Assembly: GCF_000376425.1 (NCBI RefSeq)
Contig: NZ_AQWL01000003.1
Span: forward strand, 357,215 to 421,214
Length of the DNA stretch: 64,000 bases
From: Thiobacillus denitrificans DSM 12475
GTDB lineage: Bacteria; Pseudomonadota; Gammaproteobacteria; Burkholderiales; Thiobacillaceae
Direction of reading: 5' to 3'
Below, piece by piece: positions 9,889 through 18,862 of this stretch. A program made the position numbers and the translations under genes. Under the pieces are notes generated by a model. The model was not told where the DNA came from, did not search any database, and was given only the letters and a program-made list of their open reading frames with translations. Position 1 is the first letter of the stretch. Every line of letters begins with the position of its first letter.

Positions 9889-10733
9889 GCATCACGCCGT
9901 TCCAGGCGCTGGCCTGTCCGCTGGACGGCCAGCCTTTGCATCGCAGCGGCTCCGCTTGGCGCTGCGCATCCGGCCACAGCTTCGACATCGCCAGCCAGGG
10001 CTACGCGCACCTGCTGCCGGTGCAGCACAAGCGTTCGCGCGAACCCGGCGACAGCAAGGAGATGGTCGCGGCGCGGCGGCGTTTTCTCGCGGCCGGTTTT
10101 TATCGGCCGCTTGCCGCTGCGGTGAGCCGCGCCGCGCTGGCCGATCTGCCTGCTGGCCTTGCGAGCAGCTGCCTCGATGCCGGCTGCGGCGAGGGCTACT
10201 ACCTGCGCGAGCTGGCTGCGGCGGTGCCGGACGAGCAGCTCCTGGCGCTGCTGGGGCTGGATATTTCCAAATGGGCGGTGCTGGCAGCCGCGAAACAGGA
10301 CAGGCGCCCCACCTGGGTGGTGGGAACCAACGCCAGGCTGCCGGTACTGCCGGGCACGCTCGATCGCGTGCTGTGTCTGTTCGGCTTCCCTGTGTATGCG
10401 GAATTTGCACGGGTGCTCAAGCCGGGCGGCCGCCTGCTGCAGCTCGATGCCGGGCCCGGCCATCTGCGCGAACTGCGCGAGATCATCTACCCCAGCCTGA
10501 AGCCGGAGCGCCCGGTCGACCCGTCGACTCCGGCAGGCTTCATCCGCCGGCCGTCGGAAGCGCTCCGCTTCCCGATCGAACTGACCAGTACCGAGCAGAT
10601 TGCCGATCTGCTGGCGATGACGCCGCATCTCTTCCGCGCCAGCGCCGAGGGCCGCGCGGCGGCAGCGGCACTGGCGACGCTGTCGCTCAGCGTGGATGTA
10701 CGCCTGACGTGTTTTGAACGGGACTTGGGCTAG
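9885..10733 (+). CDS. rlmA: 23S rRNA (guanine-N1)-methyltransferase RlmA-like
   Basis: A 282-residue protein matching RlmA, which methylates G745 of 23S rRNA from SAM. An N-terminal zinc-ribbon-like segment is followed by the diagnostic block GYAHLLPVQHKRSREPGDSKEM near residue 38 and SAM motif I LDAGCGEGYY near residue 100. The zinc site differs from E. coli: ligands would be Cys11, Asp14, Cys27 and His31, with Asp in place of the second Cys. The start overlaps the preceding gene (ATGA), and a terminator follows immediately. Confidence 0.88.
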   Translation: MSITPFQALACPLDGQPLHRSGSAWRCASGHSFDIASQGYAHLLPVQHKRSREPGDSKEMVAARRRFLAAGFYRPLAAAVSRAALADLPAGLASSCLDAGCGEGYYLRELAAAVPDEQLLALLGLDISKWAVLAAAKQDRRPTWVVGTNARLPVLPGTLDRVLCLFGFPVYAEFARVLKPGGRLLQLDAGPGHLRELREIIYPSLKPERPVDPSTPAGFIRRPSEALRFPIELTSTEQIADLLAMTPHLFRASAEGRAAAAALATLSLSVDVRLTCFERDLG

Positions 10734-10742
10734 CAGACACAG

Positions 10743-10772
10743 GGGACCACTCTGGTCCCGTTTCTTGTTTTT
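10743..10772 (+). terminator. rho-independent terminator after rlmA
   Basis: A 7-bp stem GGGACCA / TGGTCCC with a three-base loop (10743-10759), followed by a T-rich tail (TTTCTTGTTTTT). Confidence 0.85.
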
Positions 10773-10822
10773 ATCATAAGATATGAGACTCCTAATATCC
10801 CCTGTTGACCGAGGCCTGATTC

Positions 10823-11713
10823 ATGAAACGATGGAACCTGAAATACCCGCTCCGATTCGACCTCGGCTCGGACGAGGACTACCTGAGATGGCGCGACGAG
10901 AAGCTGGCGGCCTATCCCCGGAATATCGGCGAGCTGGTCGTCGAACTGGGCGACATGACCGCGCCGACCCCTGCCGAGAAGCGCAGGATCATGGAAACGG
11001 TGGAACGGGCCAACATGTGCGTTTACACGGCCGGGGCCGCCGGGCTGGAAATGGCTTCCCTGCTCGCCCTGGGCCAGCAGCTCGGCGTCAGCCGCACCGA
11101 CAAGTCGGCCCGCCACGCGCAGTCCGACGAATTGACCGATTCGGGCATCCTGAACCGGGCCGTGCCGTTCTCCACGCGGCACTGCAACTGGCACACCGAC
11201 GCCACGTATTACGGATCGGGCAATCCCATCCAGGCGCTGTTCCTGCTGTGCAAGCGCCCCGCGGTCGAAGGCGGCAGCAACAAGGTTCTGGACCACGAAG
11301 TGCTCTACATTCACCTGAGGGACAAGGATCCCGGCGCCCTCGATGTCTTGATGAACAGGGACTGCTTCAATTACCGCAACCCCGCCACCGGCGAGATCGA
11401 CCCGCAGCGGGGCGGAAAGGTTTTCTGGACCAACGCCGACGGCCATCTGTGCCACCGCTTTTCCTTCAGGAAAACGGACATGGCCTGGTCCGGGGACGCC
11501 GACGTCGCCGCCGCCAGGAAAGCGCTGGAGTCGCTGATTTCGGACGAGCCGGCGCAGGTCATCGAAGGCCGGCTGGAATCCGGAATGGGCCTGATTTCGA
11601 ACAATGTGCTGCATACCCGGGAAAAGCTGGTGGACAGCGACGATGCCGCGCAAAAGCGGCTGCTCTTCCGCGCCCGCTTCCATGACCGGGTCGACTTCGA
11701 CTGCCCGGTTTGA
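10823..11713 (+). CDS. TauD/TfdA-family Fe(II)/2-oxoglutarate dioxygenase
   Basis: A 296-residue enzyme with the iron-binding facial triad of the TauD/TfdA family: His124-x-Asp126 in NWHTDATY and distal His264 in NVLHTREKL, with a 2-oxoglutarate-binding arginine about 20 residues later (LLFRARF). Such enzymes hydroxylate small substrates such as taurine or alkyl sulfates while decarboxylating 2-oxoglutarate. No sulfonate transporter or regulator lies nearby, so the substrate is unknown. The gene appears to stand alone. Confidence 0.85.
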   Translation: MKRWNLKYPLRFDLGSDEDYLRWRDEKLAAYPRNIGELVVELGDMTAPTPAEKRRIMETVERANMCVYTAGAAGLEMASLLALGQQLGVSRTDKSARHAQSDELTDSGILNRAVPFSTRHCNWHTDATYYGSGNPIQALFLLCKRPAVEGGSNKVLDHEVLYIHLRDKDPGALDVLMNRDCFNYRNPATGEIDPQRGGKVFWTNADGHLCHRFSFRKTDMAWSGDADVAAARKALESLISDEPAQVIEGRLESGMGLISNNVLHTREKLVDSDDAAQKRLLFRARFHDRVDFDCPV

Positions 11714-11904
11714 GCCGGGCGGATCTTAGGGCAATCAGCCCCGGCCACGGGTTTCGCCGACACGCGCTGCGCGCCGGCGCGCAGCGAACCGACGGGCAAT
11801 TCGCCGACGGCAGCAGCGCGGTTTTCGTCGCCCGCCTCCACTTCTTAAGGAATCCCTAAGCATCGTGCGCAATGCTGCGCCTGTCGATCTTACGCAAAGG
11901 GAAC

Positions 11905-12462
11905 ATGATGCCCGCGAACCGGAAGTCCCCTGCCAACCGCTACCGCGCTCCTTCCATCGGCCTCCACTGGCTGATGCTGCTGCTATTCGTCGCCGTGTAC
12001 GGAAGCATCGAATTGCGGCAATTGTTCGAAAAAGGCAGCGATCCCCGCGAGGCGCTGAAGACCTGGCACTTCATGCTCGGCATGCTGGCGTTCGCGCTGG
12101 CCTGGCTGCGGCTGGCGGCGCGCCTGTCCGGCCCTGCGCCCGCCATCCGTCCGGAGCCGCCGGGACTGCAACACCTGTCTTCCAGACTGCTGCATCTGGC
12201 GCTGTATGTGCTGATGATCGGCATGCCGCTGACCGGCTGGCTGGTGCTCAGTGCCACCGGCAAGCCGATTCCGTTCTTCGGTCTGGAACTGCCGGCGCTG
12301 ATCGGCGAAAACAAGGCCCTCGCCAGGCAGATCAAGGAACTGCATGAAACAGTCGGCACCATAGGCTATGTTCTCATCGGCGGCCATGCGATGGCCGCCC
12401 TGTATCATCACTACATCAAGCGCGACGGCACGCTGGTGCGCATGCTTCCCGGGCGGGATTGA
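11905..12462 (+). CDS. cytochrome b561 family membrane protein
   Basis: A 185-residue protein with four predicted transmembrane helices of the bacterial di-heme cytochrome b561 family. Candidate heme-ligand histidines lie in each helix: HWLMLLLF, TWHFMLGM, HLALYVLMIGMPLTGWL and GGHAMAALYHHY. It would pass electrons between quinol and periplasmic or cytosolic partners in the inner membrane. I start at ATG 11905, eight bases after AAAGGG; the open frame reaches back to 11872. A second family member lies at 36232-36780. Confidence 0.88.
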   Translation: MMPANRKSPANRYRAPSIGLHWLMLLLFVAVYGSIELRQLFEKGSDPREALKTWHFMLGMLAFALAWLRLAARLSGPAPAIRPEPPGLQHLSSRLLHLALYVLMIGMPLTGWLVLSATGKPIPFFGLELPALIGENKALARQIKELHETVGTIGYVLIGGHAMAALYHHYIKRDGTLVRMLPGRD

Positions 12463-12522
12463 GCCCGCTCGTCGCAGGCCGCGCTGAACTTAAACATCAG
12501 GATCGCGTTTATCATTCACATC

Positions 12523-13173
12523 ATGACCAGCAATCAACCGACCAAGCTCGACGCCACACATTTCGATGCCAAGGCCCGCCAATGGGACGACAACCCGGTA
12601 TTCCGGGAACGTGGGCAAAAGCTCGCCCAGGCCATCAGGGAAACCGTGCCTCTGCATCGCCACATGAGCGTCCTCGACTACGGTTGCGGCACGGGCCTGC
12701 TGTCGTTTCCGCTCAAGGATGAGCTCGGCGCAATCCTGCTGGCGGACAGCTCGGCCGGCATGCTCGACGTGGTGGCGGAGAAGATCGCCGCGCAGGGGGT
12801 GACGAACATGACGCCGCTGAAGCTGGACCTGCTTGCCGACCCCGCCCCGGCGCAGAAATTCGACCTCATCGTCACTTCGATGACGCTGCACCACGTGCCG
12901 GACACCGACCACATCCTGCACCTCTTCCATGGCCTGCTGCAGCCCGGCGGCTATCTGTGCATCGCCGACCTGGACCAGGAAGACGGCTCGTTTCACGGCC
13001 CGGAGGTCGACGTGCTCCATGGTTTCGACCGCGCCGACCTGAGCCTGCGCGCCGCACAGGCCGGTTTCGCCGACGTGCAGTTCCGGACCGTGTTCAGCAT
13101 CGCCAAGGAGAACGCGGGCGGGACGCGGGACTACCCGGTGTTCTTGATGACAGCACGGCGCGCCGGCGCATAG
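12523..13173 (+). CDS. SAM-dependent methyltransferase (UbiE/BioC-like class I)
   Basis: A 216-residue class I methyltransferase. Motif I is VLDYGCGTGLLSF near residue 50, the post-I acidic region is LLADSSAGML, and motif IV is FDLIVTSMTLHHVPDT. The closest general resemblance is to small UbiE-like methyltransferases; the substrate is unknown. It is monocistronic, starting 60 bases after the cytochrome b561 gene. Confidence 0.85.
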   Translation: MTSNQPTKLDATHFDAKARQWDDNPVFRERGQKLAQAIRETVPLHRHMSVLDYGCGTGLLSFPLKDELGAILLADSSAGMLDVVAEKIAAQGVTNMTPLKLDLLADPAPAQKFDLIVTSMTLHHVPDTDHILHLFHGLLQPGGYLCIADLDQEDGSFHGPEVDVLHGFDRADLSLRAAQAGFADVQFRTVFSIAKENAGGTRDYPVFLMTARRAGA

Positions 13174-13266
13174 CAGGCACCGCAACACGGCCTTCCGCTT
13201 GCCACGCGGTGACACGGGCGTTTATTCTCGTGGCCTTGCCTTGCAACAAGGCCGCGGGGATTACCG

Positions 13267-13683
13267 ATGGGTTTCGAATACCTGTTTTTCAACGCAGCGC
13301 TGCGCGACCGCTTCGTCGACTTTGCGTCGGCGCGCGGCATCGCCGGCACGACACGGCCGGACCCGATCGCGGGCTGTGTCGTCGAGCTGCCGGACGGGCT
13401 TGCCGCCGAACAGCTGGAAGCCGTCGAGGCCGAATACGAATCGATCATGGATGAACAGATGCTGCTCGCCGAAGCGGACGAGGAGTGGGTCAGCCACCAC
13501 GCCGCCGGCATCACGGTGACGCTGGCGGACGGCACGACCCGCGTCGTTCGCATCCCGCCACCGATGGCACGCCGCCTTCTCGATCATTTCACCCCTGGCG
13601 AAATCCACGAGATCGCCAGCGCCATTGCGCAAGGCATCGAAAACCCGGTCGACGGGCCGCTCTGCCGCAAGCTGCCCGAATAG
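13267..13683 (+). CDS. conserved hypothetical protein
   Basis: A 138-residue soluble protein beginning MGFEYLFFNAALRDRFV, with no signal peptide or transmembrane segment. It is acidic in the middle (EAEYESIMDEQMLLAEADEEW) and has a C-terminal helical segment. The codon pattern looks genuine. I do not recognise the family and no neighbour suggests a role. Confidence 0.72.
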   Translation: MGFEYLFFNAALRDRFVDFASARGIAGTTRPDPIAGCVVELPDGLAAEQLEAVEAEYESIMDEQMLLAEADEEWVSHHAAGITVTLADGTTRVVRIPPPMARRLLDHFTPGEIHEIASAIAQGIENPVDGPLCRKLPE

Positions 13684-13764
13684 CGCCAGCGGTGCCGACA
13701 TAAACGAATGAAACGGAGGGACCCGGGCTGGTCGCGTCTCCTCCTTCAGAAGGCATGAGCAGCC

Positions 13765-14862
13765 ATGGCGCACACCCGCAAATGGGCCGAATTGAAGAAT
13801 CTGATGCGCACGGAACTGCGTCATCTGACGGCCATCAATCCCAGCGACCGGCTATGGCAGATGCCGTTTGCCGCAGCGCTGGCGACCGGCCTGCCGTTGC
13901 TGGCCGGCGCCTATTTCGACCACCTGGACTACGGGCTGATCTCGTCGCTCGGCGGCCTGGTGTTTCTGTATTTGCCGCAAACACCGCTGTATCACCGCAT
14001 GGTGACGATGATGGCATGCGCATTCGCCATGGCGGCATGCTACACGCTGGGGGTGATCAGCCAGTTTTCCCCGCTGCTGCTGATGCCGATGCTCGTCTTC
14101 ATCAGCATTCTGGTCACGATGGTGTGCCGGTTTTACGCCCTCGGCATGCCGGGCAGCCTGTTCTTCATCATGGCGGCAGCCATCGGGGCGTATTCGCCTC
14201 TGGAAACATCGCAGATACCACAGGCGGTGGGGCTGGTCAGCATGGGTTCCCTGCTGGCCTGCCTGATCGCATTTTTCTACAGCCTGCTTGCCCTGCGCCT
14301 GCAGGCCTCAAAACCCGTCTCGCCCCTGCCGCCGGCCAGCTTCGATTTCGTGGTGTTCGACTCGGTCGTGATCGGCGTGTTCGTCGGCATTTCGCTGGCG
14401 CTGGCGCAGGTGCTGCAATTGGAGAACGCCTACTGGGTGCCGGTGAGTTGCCTGGCGGTCATCCAGGGCGTTTCGCTGCGCGCGGTCTGGAACAAGCAGT
14501 TTCAGCGCATCCTGGGCACCGGCATCGGCCTGCTGCTGTCCTGGGGCCTGTTTCTGCTGCCGCTGGACAAATGGGGGCTCGCCCTCACCATGATGGCGCT
14601 GACCTTCGTGGTCGAGATGACGGTGGTGCGGCACTATGCCTTTGCCGCCGTATTCATCACCCCGCTGACGATCCTGCTGGCGGAGGCCGCCACGCTGGGG
14701 CATACGTCGCCGACCGTCCTGATCCAGGCAAGGTTTTTCGATACGGTTCTGGGAAGCCTGGTGGGGCTGGCCGGTGGCATCTGCCTGCACAGTCCACGCT
14801 TTCGGAACGTGGCGGGCCGCCAGATGCGGCGCCTGCTGCCGTCCCGTATCGCGCGACCATGA
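13765..14862 (+). CDS. FUSC-family (aromatic acid exporter-like) membrane protein
   Basis: A 365-residue integral membrane protein with two blocks of roughly five to six hydrophobic helices (residues 30-190 and 205-340) separated by a short hydrophilic loop. This duplicated arrangement is typical of FUSC/YccS/AaeB-like proteins, some of which export aromatic carboxylic acids. The block SYWVPVSC-like segment (ENAYWVPVSCLAVIQG) near residue 225 matches the conserved FUSC helix. The large cytosolic domain of full-length AaeB is absent. No AaeA-like membrane fusion partner is adjacent. Confidence 0.78.
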   Translation: MAHTRKWAELKNLMRTELRHLTAINPSDRLWQMPFAAALATGLPLLAGAYFDHLDYGLISSLGGLVFLYLPQTPLYHRMVTMMACAFAMAACYTLGVISQFSPLLLMPMLVFISILVTMVCRFYALGMPGSLFFIMAAAIGAYSPLETSQIPQAVGLVSMGSLLACLIAFFYSLLALRLQASKPVSPLPPASFDFVVFDSVVIGVFVGISLALAQVLQLENAYWVPVSCLAVIQGVSLRAVWNKQFQRILGTGIGLLLSWGLFLLPLDKWGLALTMMALTFVVEMTVVRHYAFAAVFITPLTILLAEAATLGHTSPTVLIQARFFDTVLGSLVGLAGGICLHSPRFRNVAGRQMRRLLPSRIARP

Positions 14863-15121
14863 ACGGGCTGCACTGACCCGGCTTCGCTTCCCGCCCCCCC
14901 ACGCCCTCAGGCACCATGCGTTCGCTCTCTTTGCCTATTTGCAGCTGCACTGCCGCAAGCGGGTCTCGTCGACGTCCCGCCCTGCCGGCTGCGCGCGTGC
15001 CCGAACCCGGCGTGACGCCGACCGAAATAGCGGCAACCTGGCCGTTCACAGGCGGAAAAATTTCGCGTTGCGCTAGACTGCGCCCCGCAACCGGACAACA
15101 GAACACAAGCAAGCATCGCAC

Positions 15122-16258
15122 ATGAACCCGCCGTCAATCGTTTTATCCATTTCGTTTTTCGTGGCGCTGGCGATGAGCGGGATTCTGCTGATCATTGCGC
15201 GGACTTTTCCCAAAACCATTCGCGGCCTGCGCGAATGGAGCGTGGCCGCGCTCGTCATCGCGCTGTGCTTTCCGCTCTTCATCGCCCGAGACCGCATCCC
15301 GGATCTGTTCAGCATCGTGCTGCCCAACCTGATGCTTTTGATTGCCCTCATGGTGATGAACATCGGCACCCGGAAGTTTTCGGGAACGCCGCCGAGATTC
15401 GACCGCGCACTGCTGATCCTGTTCGTGTTTGCGTACGCCGCCTTGTTTGCCTGGTTCACCTACGTTCAGCCCGATATCCGGGTGCGCATTGCGACCCAGG
15501 CCTTGTTCACGCTGGTCGTCATTGTTGACCAGCTGATTCGTGTCCTGAAGGCATTGCCCGGAACCTTGGGACGTCATGTGCTGGTCTTCTCGCTGACCAT
15601 CATGATCGGGTCGAGAGTCATGCGCCTGGGCGCCCTGGCCCTCGGCTTCGATCCGCCGGCCGGCCTTTTCGACGCCTCGGCCGCGCAGCTTGTCTATATC
15701 GCGATACCTGCCATCACGATTCCGCTCGGAACGATCGCTTGCATCATGCTCGCTTCCGAAAAGCTGCGGCAGGACCTGGAATTCATCAGCCGCCACGATG
15801 GCTTGACCCAGTGTCTCAACAAGAACGCTGCCATTGAAGAACTCCAGCGGGAAACCGCCCGAGCCACGCGCCATGGCGGCAAGCTGTCGGTCATGCTGTT
15901 TGATCTGGACAACTTCAAGGATATCAACGACACACACGGCCATCTCGAAGGCGACAGGATCCTGGTCGACTTCTCGAAGAAGACCAAAGCCTCGCTGCGG
16001 GGATCGGATCAGCTCACGCGTTTTGGCGGGGATGAATTCATGGCCATACTCCCCGACACCGATCTTGAACAGGCCTTGCTTGTTGCGAACCGCTTCCATG
16101 AAGCGGACAGGCAAAGCCAGCCCATTGCCTGGTCGGTCAGCATCGGCATTTCGGAATGGCTGGGCGGGGACGACTCCGTGGATGCCCTGTTGAACAGGGC
16201 GGACCAGGCTCTTTACAAGTCCAAGGCGCTGGGCCGCAATCGAACGCAGGCCGCATAA
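15122..16258 (+). CDS. membrane-bound diguanylate cyclase (GGDEF)
   Basis: A 378-residue protein. Residues 1-215 hold about six transmembrane helices without a recognised sensory domain. Residues 220-375 form a GGDEF domain with an intact catalytic GGDEF at 302-306 and the product-inhibition I-site RxxD (RGSD, 293-296) correctly spaced. It should make cyclic di-GMP from GTP at the inner membrane, with feedback inhibition. A second, larger c-di-GMP enzyme is encoded at 24786-28631. Confidence 0.92.
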   Translation: MNPPSIVLSISFFVALAMSGILLIIARTFPKTIRGLREWSVAALVIALCFPLFIARDRIPDLFSIVLPNLMLLIALMVMNIGTRKFSGTPPRFDRALLILFVFAYAALFAWFTYVQPDIRVRIATQALFTLVVIVDQLIRVLKALPGTLGRHVLVFSLTIMIGSRVMRLGALALGFDPPAGLFDASAAQLVYIAIPAITIPLGTIACIMLASEKLRQDLEFISRHDGLTQCLNKNAAIEELQRETARATRHGGKLSVMLFDLDNFKDINDTHGHLEGDRILVDFSKKTKASLRGSDQLTRFGGDEFMAILPDTDLEQALLVANRFHEADRQSQPIAWSVSIGISEWLGGDDSVDALLNRADQALYKSKALGRNRTQAA

Positions 16259-16362
16259 GTGCCGGCCGTCTGTGCGCCGGGTGCGCACCGAATCCCAGGA
16301 GCGGGCAAGTTGAAGCAAGCCACGCCGACAGCCGCTGCTGGCCGCAGACACCCCCGGCCAGA

Positions 16363-16698
16363 TTATGTCCCGGACGCTTCCGTCAGGCCGCGAAATACAT
16401 CGTTGAAAGACGCCTCTCGATTGCGAACAAAACAGGCCACTTCCGCAACGGCGCAGACGGATAATTCCTCGCCCATCATCATCCAGCCCCGCGGGGGCCA
16501 GCCTCCGGTTCCGGAAAGGGTCATGAGAATATCGCTGCCATGGTGCATGATGCGGCCATTCGCGCAACACAACTCGGCCGCCAGTTGCAGGTCGACCTGT
16601 TCCAGCTGGCCTGCGGCCTCTGCGAGCGTCCCGTCATCATAGAAACGCAGCGCGGCAACGACACCCCTGAGCGCTGACAGGCTCTCCAAATCTGACAT
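16363..16698 (-). CDS. DUF2173 / roadblock-like protein, third of a tandem triplet
   Basis: A 111-residue paralogue of the two genes upstream of it. It shares the layout L..L.GV......F...G.L followed by AAELCCANGRIM and SGTGGWPPRGWMMMG. DUF2173 proteins are small soluble proteins thought to have a roadblock/LC7-type fold; no biochemical role is established to my knowledge. The ATG at 16698 follows a GGAG. It is the last gene of the triplet, 30 bases after the second. Confidence 0.8.
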   Translation of the reverse strand: MSDLESLSALRGVVAALRFYDDGTLAEAAGQLEQVDLQLAAELCCANGRIMHHGSDILMTLSGTGGWPPRGWMMMGEELSVCAVAEVACFVRNREASFNDVFRGLTEASGT

Positions 16699-16728
16699 GA
16701 TGCCATTCTCCTTTTACGGGCGCCGGGC

Positions 16729-17061
16729 TCAGACGGCGGCATTGAAGCGCCGGTAAGCCGCGTCGTAATCGAAATCCTTGCCGTGCGCCAGAACCGCATT
16801 GCCATTCATGCCCATCACAACGTGATCCAGGGTCACGAAGGCGAAACCGCGCTCGGGCAGAAAACCCTGCTGGCCCGTCAATTTCGTCCATCCCGTGGCC
16901 TGCATCCGGTAAATCGCCATGTTGGCGGCACACATCTGCGCAACAAGCTCTGCCAAATCACGCCCCAGATCGCCACGCATTTGGCCCAGCTCGCCCGTGC
17001 AGGAAAATTCGATCGCGCCGTACACTCCCGGCAAAGACATCAACTCATCCAATGTCGGCAT
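16729..17061 (-). CDS. DUF2173 / roadblock-like protein, second of a tandem triplet
   Basis: A 110-residue protein (MPTLDELMSLPGVYGAIEF) with the DUF2173 pattern: central LVAQMCAANMAIYRMQATG and FLPERGFAFVTLDHVVMGM. I choose ATG 17061 because AAGGAGAG sits just upstream; six extra residues are possible from 17079. It overlaps the end of the first gene by 17 bases, so translation is probably coupled. Role unknown. Confidence 0.82.
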   Translation of the reverse strand: MPTLDELMSLPGVYGAIEFSCTGELGQMRGDLGRDLAELVAQMCAANMAIYRMQATGWTKLTGQQGFLPERGFAFVTLDHVVMGMNGNAVLAHGKDFDYDAAYRRFNAAV

Positions 17062-17431
17062 TTGGCTCTCCTTTTCCACCCGGTTTGACGGGTTCAGTAC
17101 CCGCCGATTCCGTCATCGCCTTGACCAGCTGATTGAACGAGGCCTGCCTTCCCTGCACGACGCACAGGCTGTCGTGAATCGTGACGATGGACATTTCAGG
17201 CCCCCACGTCACCCAGCCATAGCAGCCATCCCATCCCGATTGGTCGGCCAGACGCCCCAACAGGCGGCCCTGCATTTCCATGGTCAACGTAATGGCTGCA
17301 CACAGGCCTGCCATTTCTTCGGCTTCGACCTGGGTCAACTTCCCCTCGAACTCTTCCAGGAAACCCTTTCTGGAAAAGAGGCCGGCGGCCACAGTACCGG
17401 GCAGTTTCATCAGCTCGGATGTTCTCGACAT
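17045..17431 (-). CDS. DUF2173 / roadblock-like protein, first of a tandem triplet
   Basis: A 128-residue protein starting at ATG 17431 behind a GGAGGGG. The open frame continues upstream to 17617, but that part overlaps the divergent glutathione transferase leader and is not protein-like. It shares MKLPGTVAAGLF, EEMAGLCAAITLTMEMQG and a GWDGCYGW segment with its two paralogues. First gene of a three-gene operon of related small proteins. Confidence 0.82.
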   Translation of the reverse strand: MSRTSELMKLPGTVAAGLFSRKGFLEEFEGKLTQVEAEEMAGLCAAITLTMEMQGRLLGRLADQSGWDGCYGWVTWGPEMSIVTIHDSLCVVQGRQASFNQLVKAMTESAGTEPVKPGGKGEPNADIG

Positions 17432-17619
17432 GACCCCTCCGCAAAATATCCAGACCTGAAAACGAGTATAGGCAGTGATAAATATTTTTCCCCTACGACT
17501 CGCGGCCATGACCTTCTCGGAGGCCGGAAACGATGGTCCATTTCGCTGAAATTCCGGGTGCCGGGTAGAATCGTTTCGACAGCAGCGCCCATCAGCCAAC
17601 TTCTCCTCGCACCGCAACC

Positions 17620-18411
17620 ATGAGCCATCCGACCGTCTATCACATTCCCGCCTGTCCTTTTTGCCAGCGGCTGGACATCCTGCTGACGCTGAAAGGCCGT
17701 CGGGACGAAATCGACTTCCAGGTGATCGACATCACCCGCCCGCGCCCTGACTGGCTGCTGCAAAAGACCCGTGGCACGACGGCGCTACCGGTGCTGGAGA
17801 CCGCCGACGGACACATCATCAAGGAAAGTCTGGTGATTCTTCAGTACCTTGAGGATATTTATCCGGAACGTCCGGTTGCCCAGCGCGATCCTTACCGGCG
17901 CGCGGTGGAGAACATGCTGACGCGGATGGATGGCGAATTCTTCTCCCTCGGCTACGGCTGGCTGATGAATCAGGATTCCGCGCGCCGCGAAGTTCTCCGC
18001 GAAGGCATGCTGAAGCAGTATGCGCAGCTGGACGATTTTCTGCGGGAACATGCACCCGTCGGCCCGTTTCTGTTCGGGGAGTTCGGCTGGGCGGAAACCG
18101 TGTTCACGCCGTTCTTCCAGCGTTTCTGGCTTCTCGAGTACTACGAAAACTTTGAACTGCCCGGCGATGACCGGTACGCGCGCGTGCGCAAGTGGATTGA
18201 TGCCTGTGTTGCGCATCCGGCCGCGCAACAGGTTGCCCGGGAAGAAGTGGTCAAGCTTTACTACGACTACGCCAAGGGCGCTGGCAACGGCGCGCTGCTT
18301 CCTGGCCGCAAACAGTCGTCCTTTGCGTTCGAACCTGACTGGCGCGGCCGTCCATGGCCACCGAAGGACAAGTACCGGCACAGCGCAAGCGACCTTGAAT
18401 TGGGCTTGTGA
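17620..18411 (+). CDS. glutathione S-transferase family protein
   Basis: A 263-residue protein with an N-terminal thioredoxin-like domain carrying a CPFC motif (residues 12-15, PACPFCQRL) and the cis-Pro segment TTALPVLE near residue 55, followed by an all-helical C-terminal domain. The glutaredoxin-like CPFC motif points to omega or beta-like GSTs that act as thiol transferases or dehydroascorbate reductases rather than classical conjugating enzymes. It is divergent from the DUF2173 triplet. Confidence 0.88.
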   Translation: MSHPTVYHIPACPFCQRLDILLTLKGRRDEIDFQVIDITRPRPDWLLQKTRGTTALPVLETADGHIIKESLVILQYLEDIYPERPVAQRDPYRRAVENMLTRMDGEFFSLGYGWLMNQDSARREVLREGMLKQYAQLDDFLREHAPVGPFLFGEFGWAETVFTPFFQRFWLLEYYENFELPGDDRYARVRKWIDACVAHPAAQQVAREEVVKLYYDYAKGAGNGALLPGRKQSSFAFEPDWRGRPWPPKDKYRHSASDLELGL

Positions 18412-18546
18412 CCCGATACCCCGATCCGGTGTGTCCGCGCAAGTACGGCGCATCCCCTGTTGCGCTTGCCCGGCAAGCCGGTATGCCGACGCGTGCTCAA
18501 AACGCCGCGGACCCGGGCGAATTCATCACAGATTTGCGTTCACCCG

Positions 18547-18753
18547 TCATTTCCGAGGAGGATTCCTCACGGCTGCATCCTGGGCGGAATCATTGGGTTG
18601 ATCGATCGGCACAGCCAGGCCCGCCGGGTACTTGCGCCCGTCGATGGCGGTGAACGTCTCATCCCTGCCCAGACTTCCATACACCAGCCAAGGCGCGCCA
18701 ATATCGGCTACCGGCCCCTCAACGAGACGGATGTAGTGAGTGGGAAGCTTCAT
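18547..18753 (-). CDS. small hypothetical protein
   Basis: A 68-residue open frame (MKLPTHYIRLVEGPVADIG) with a plausible AAGGCGAGGGG ribosome binding site before ATG 18753. The sequence has ordinary protein composition up to about residue 50 and a polar tail. No family recognised. It lies on the same strand as cfa, downstream of a hairpin. Confidence 0.45.
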   Translation of the reverse strand: MKLPTHYIRLVEGPVADIGAPWLVYGSLGRDETFTAIDGRKYPAGLAVPIDQPNDSAQDAAVRNPPRK

Positions 18754-18791
18754 GCCCCTCGCCTTTCTTGATTGGTATTAATCCATTGCGC

Positions 18792-18809
18792 CGCCGCCTG
18801 AAGGCGGCG
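18792..18809. repeat. GC-rich hairpin downstream of cfa
   Basis: An 8-bp inverted repeat CGCCGCCT / AGGCGGCG with a two-base centre (a longer loop is possible by shifting the pairing). It follows the cfa stop on the minus strand. It lacks a clear U-tract, so it could be an mRNA 3' stabiliser or a weak terminator. Confidence 0.4.
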
Positions 18810-18862
18810 CGGTTCCGCTTCGCTTGCGCCAGGCCATGCCGGCGCAATGTTTCTTGTGCGCT

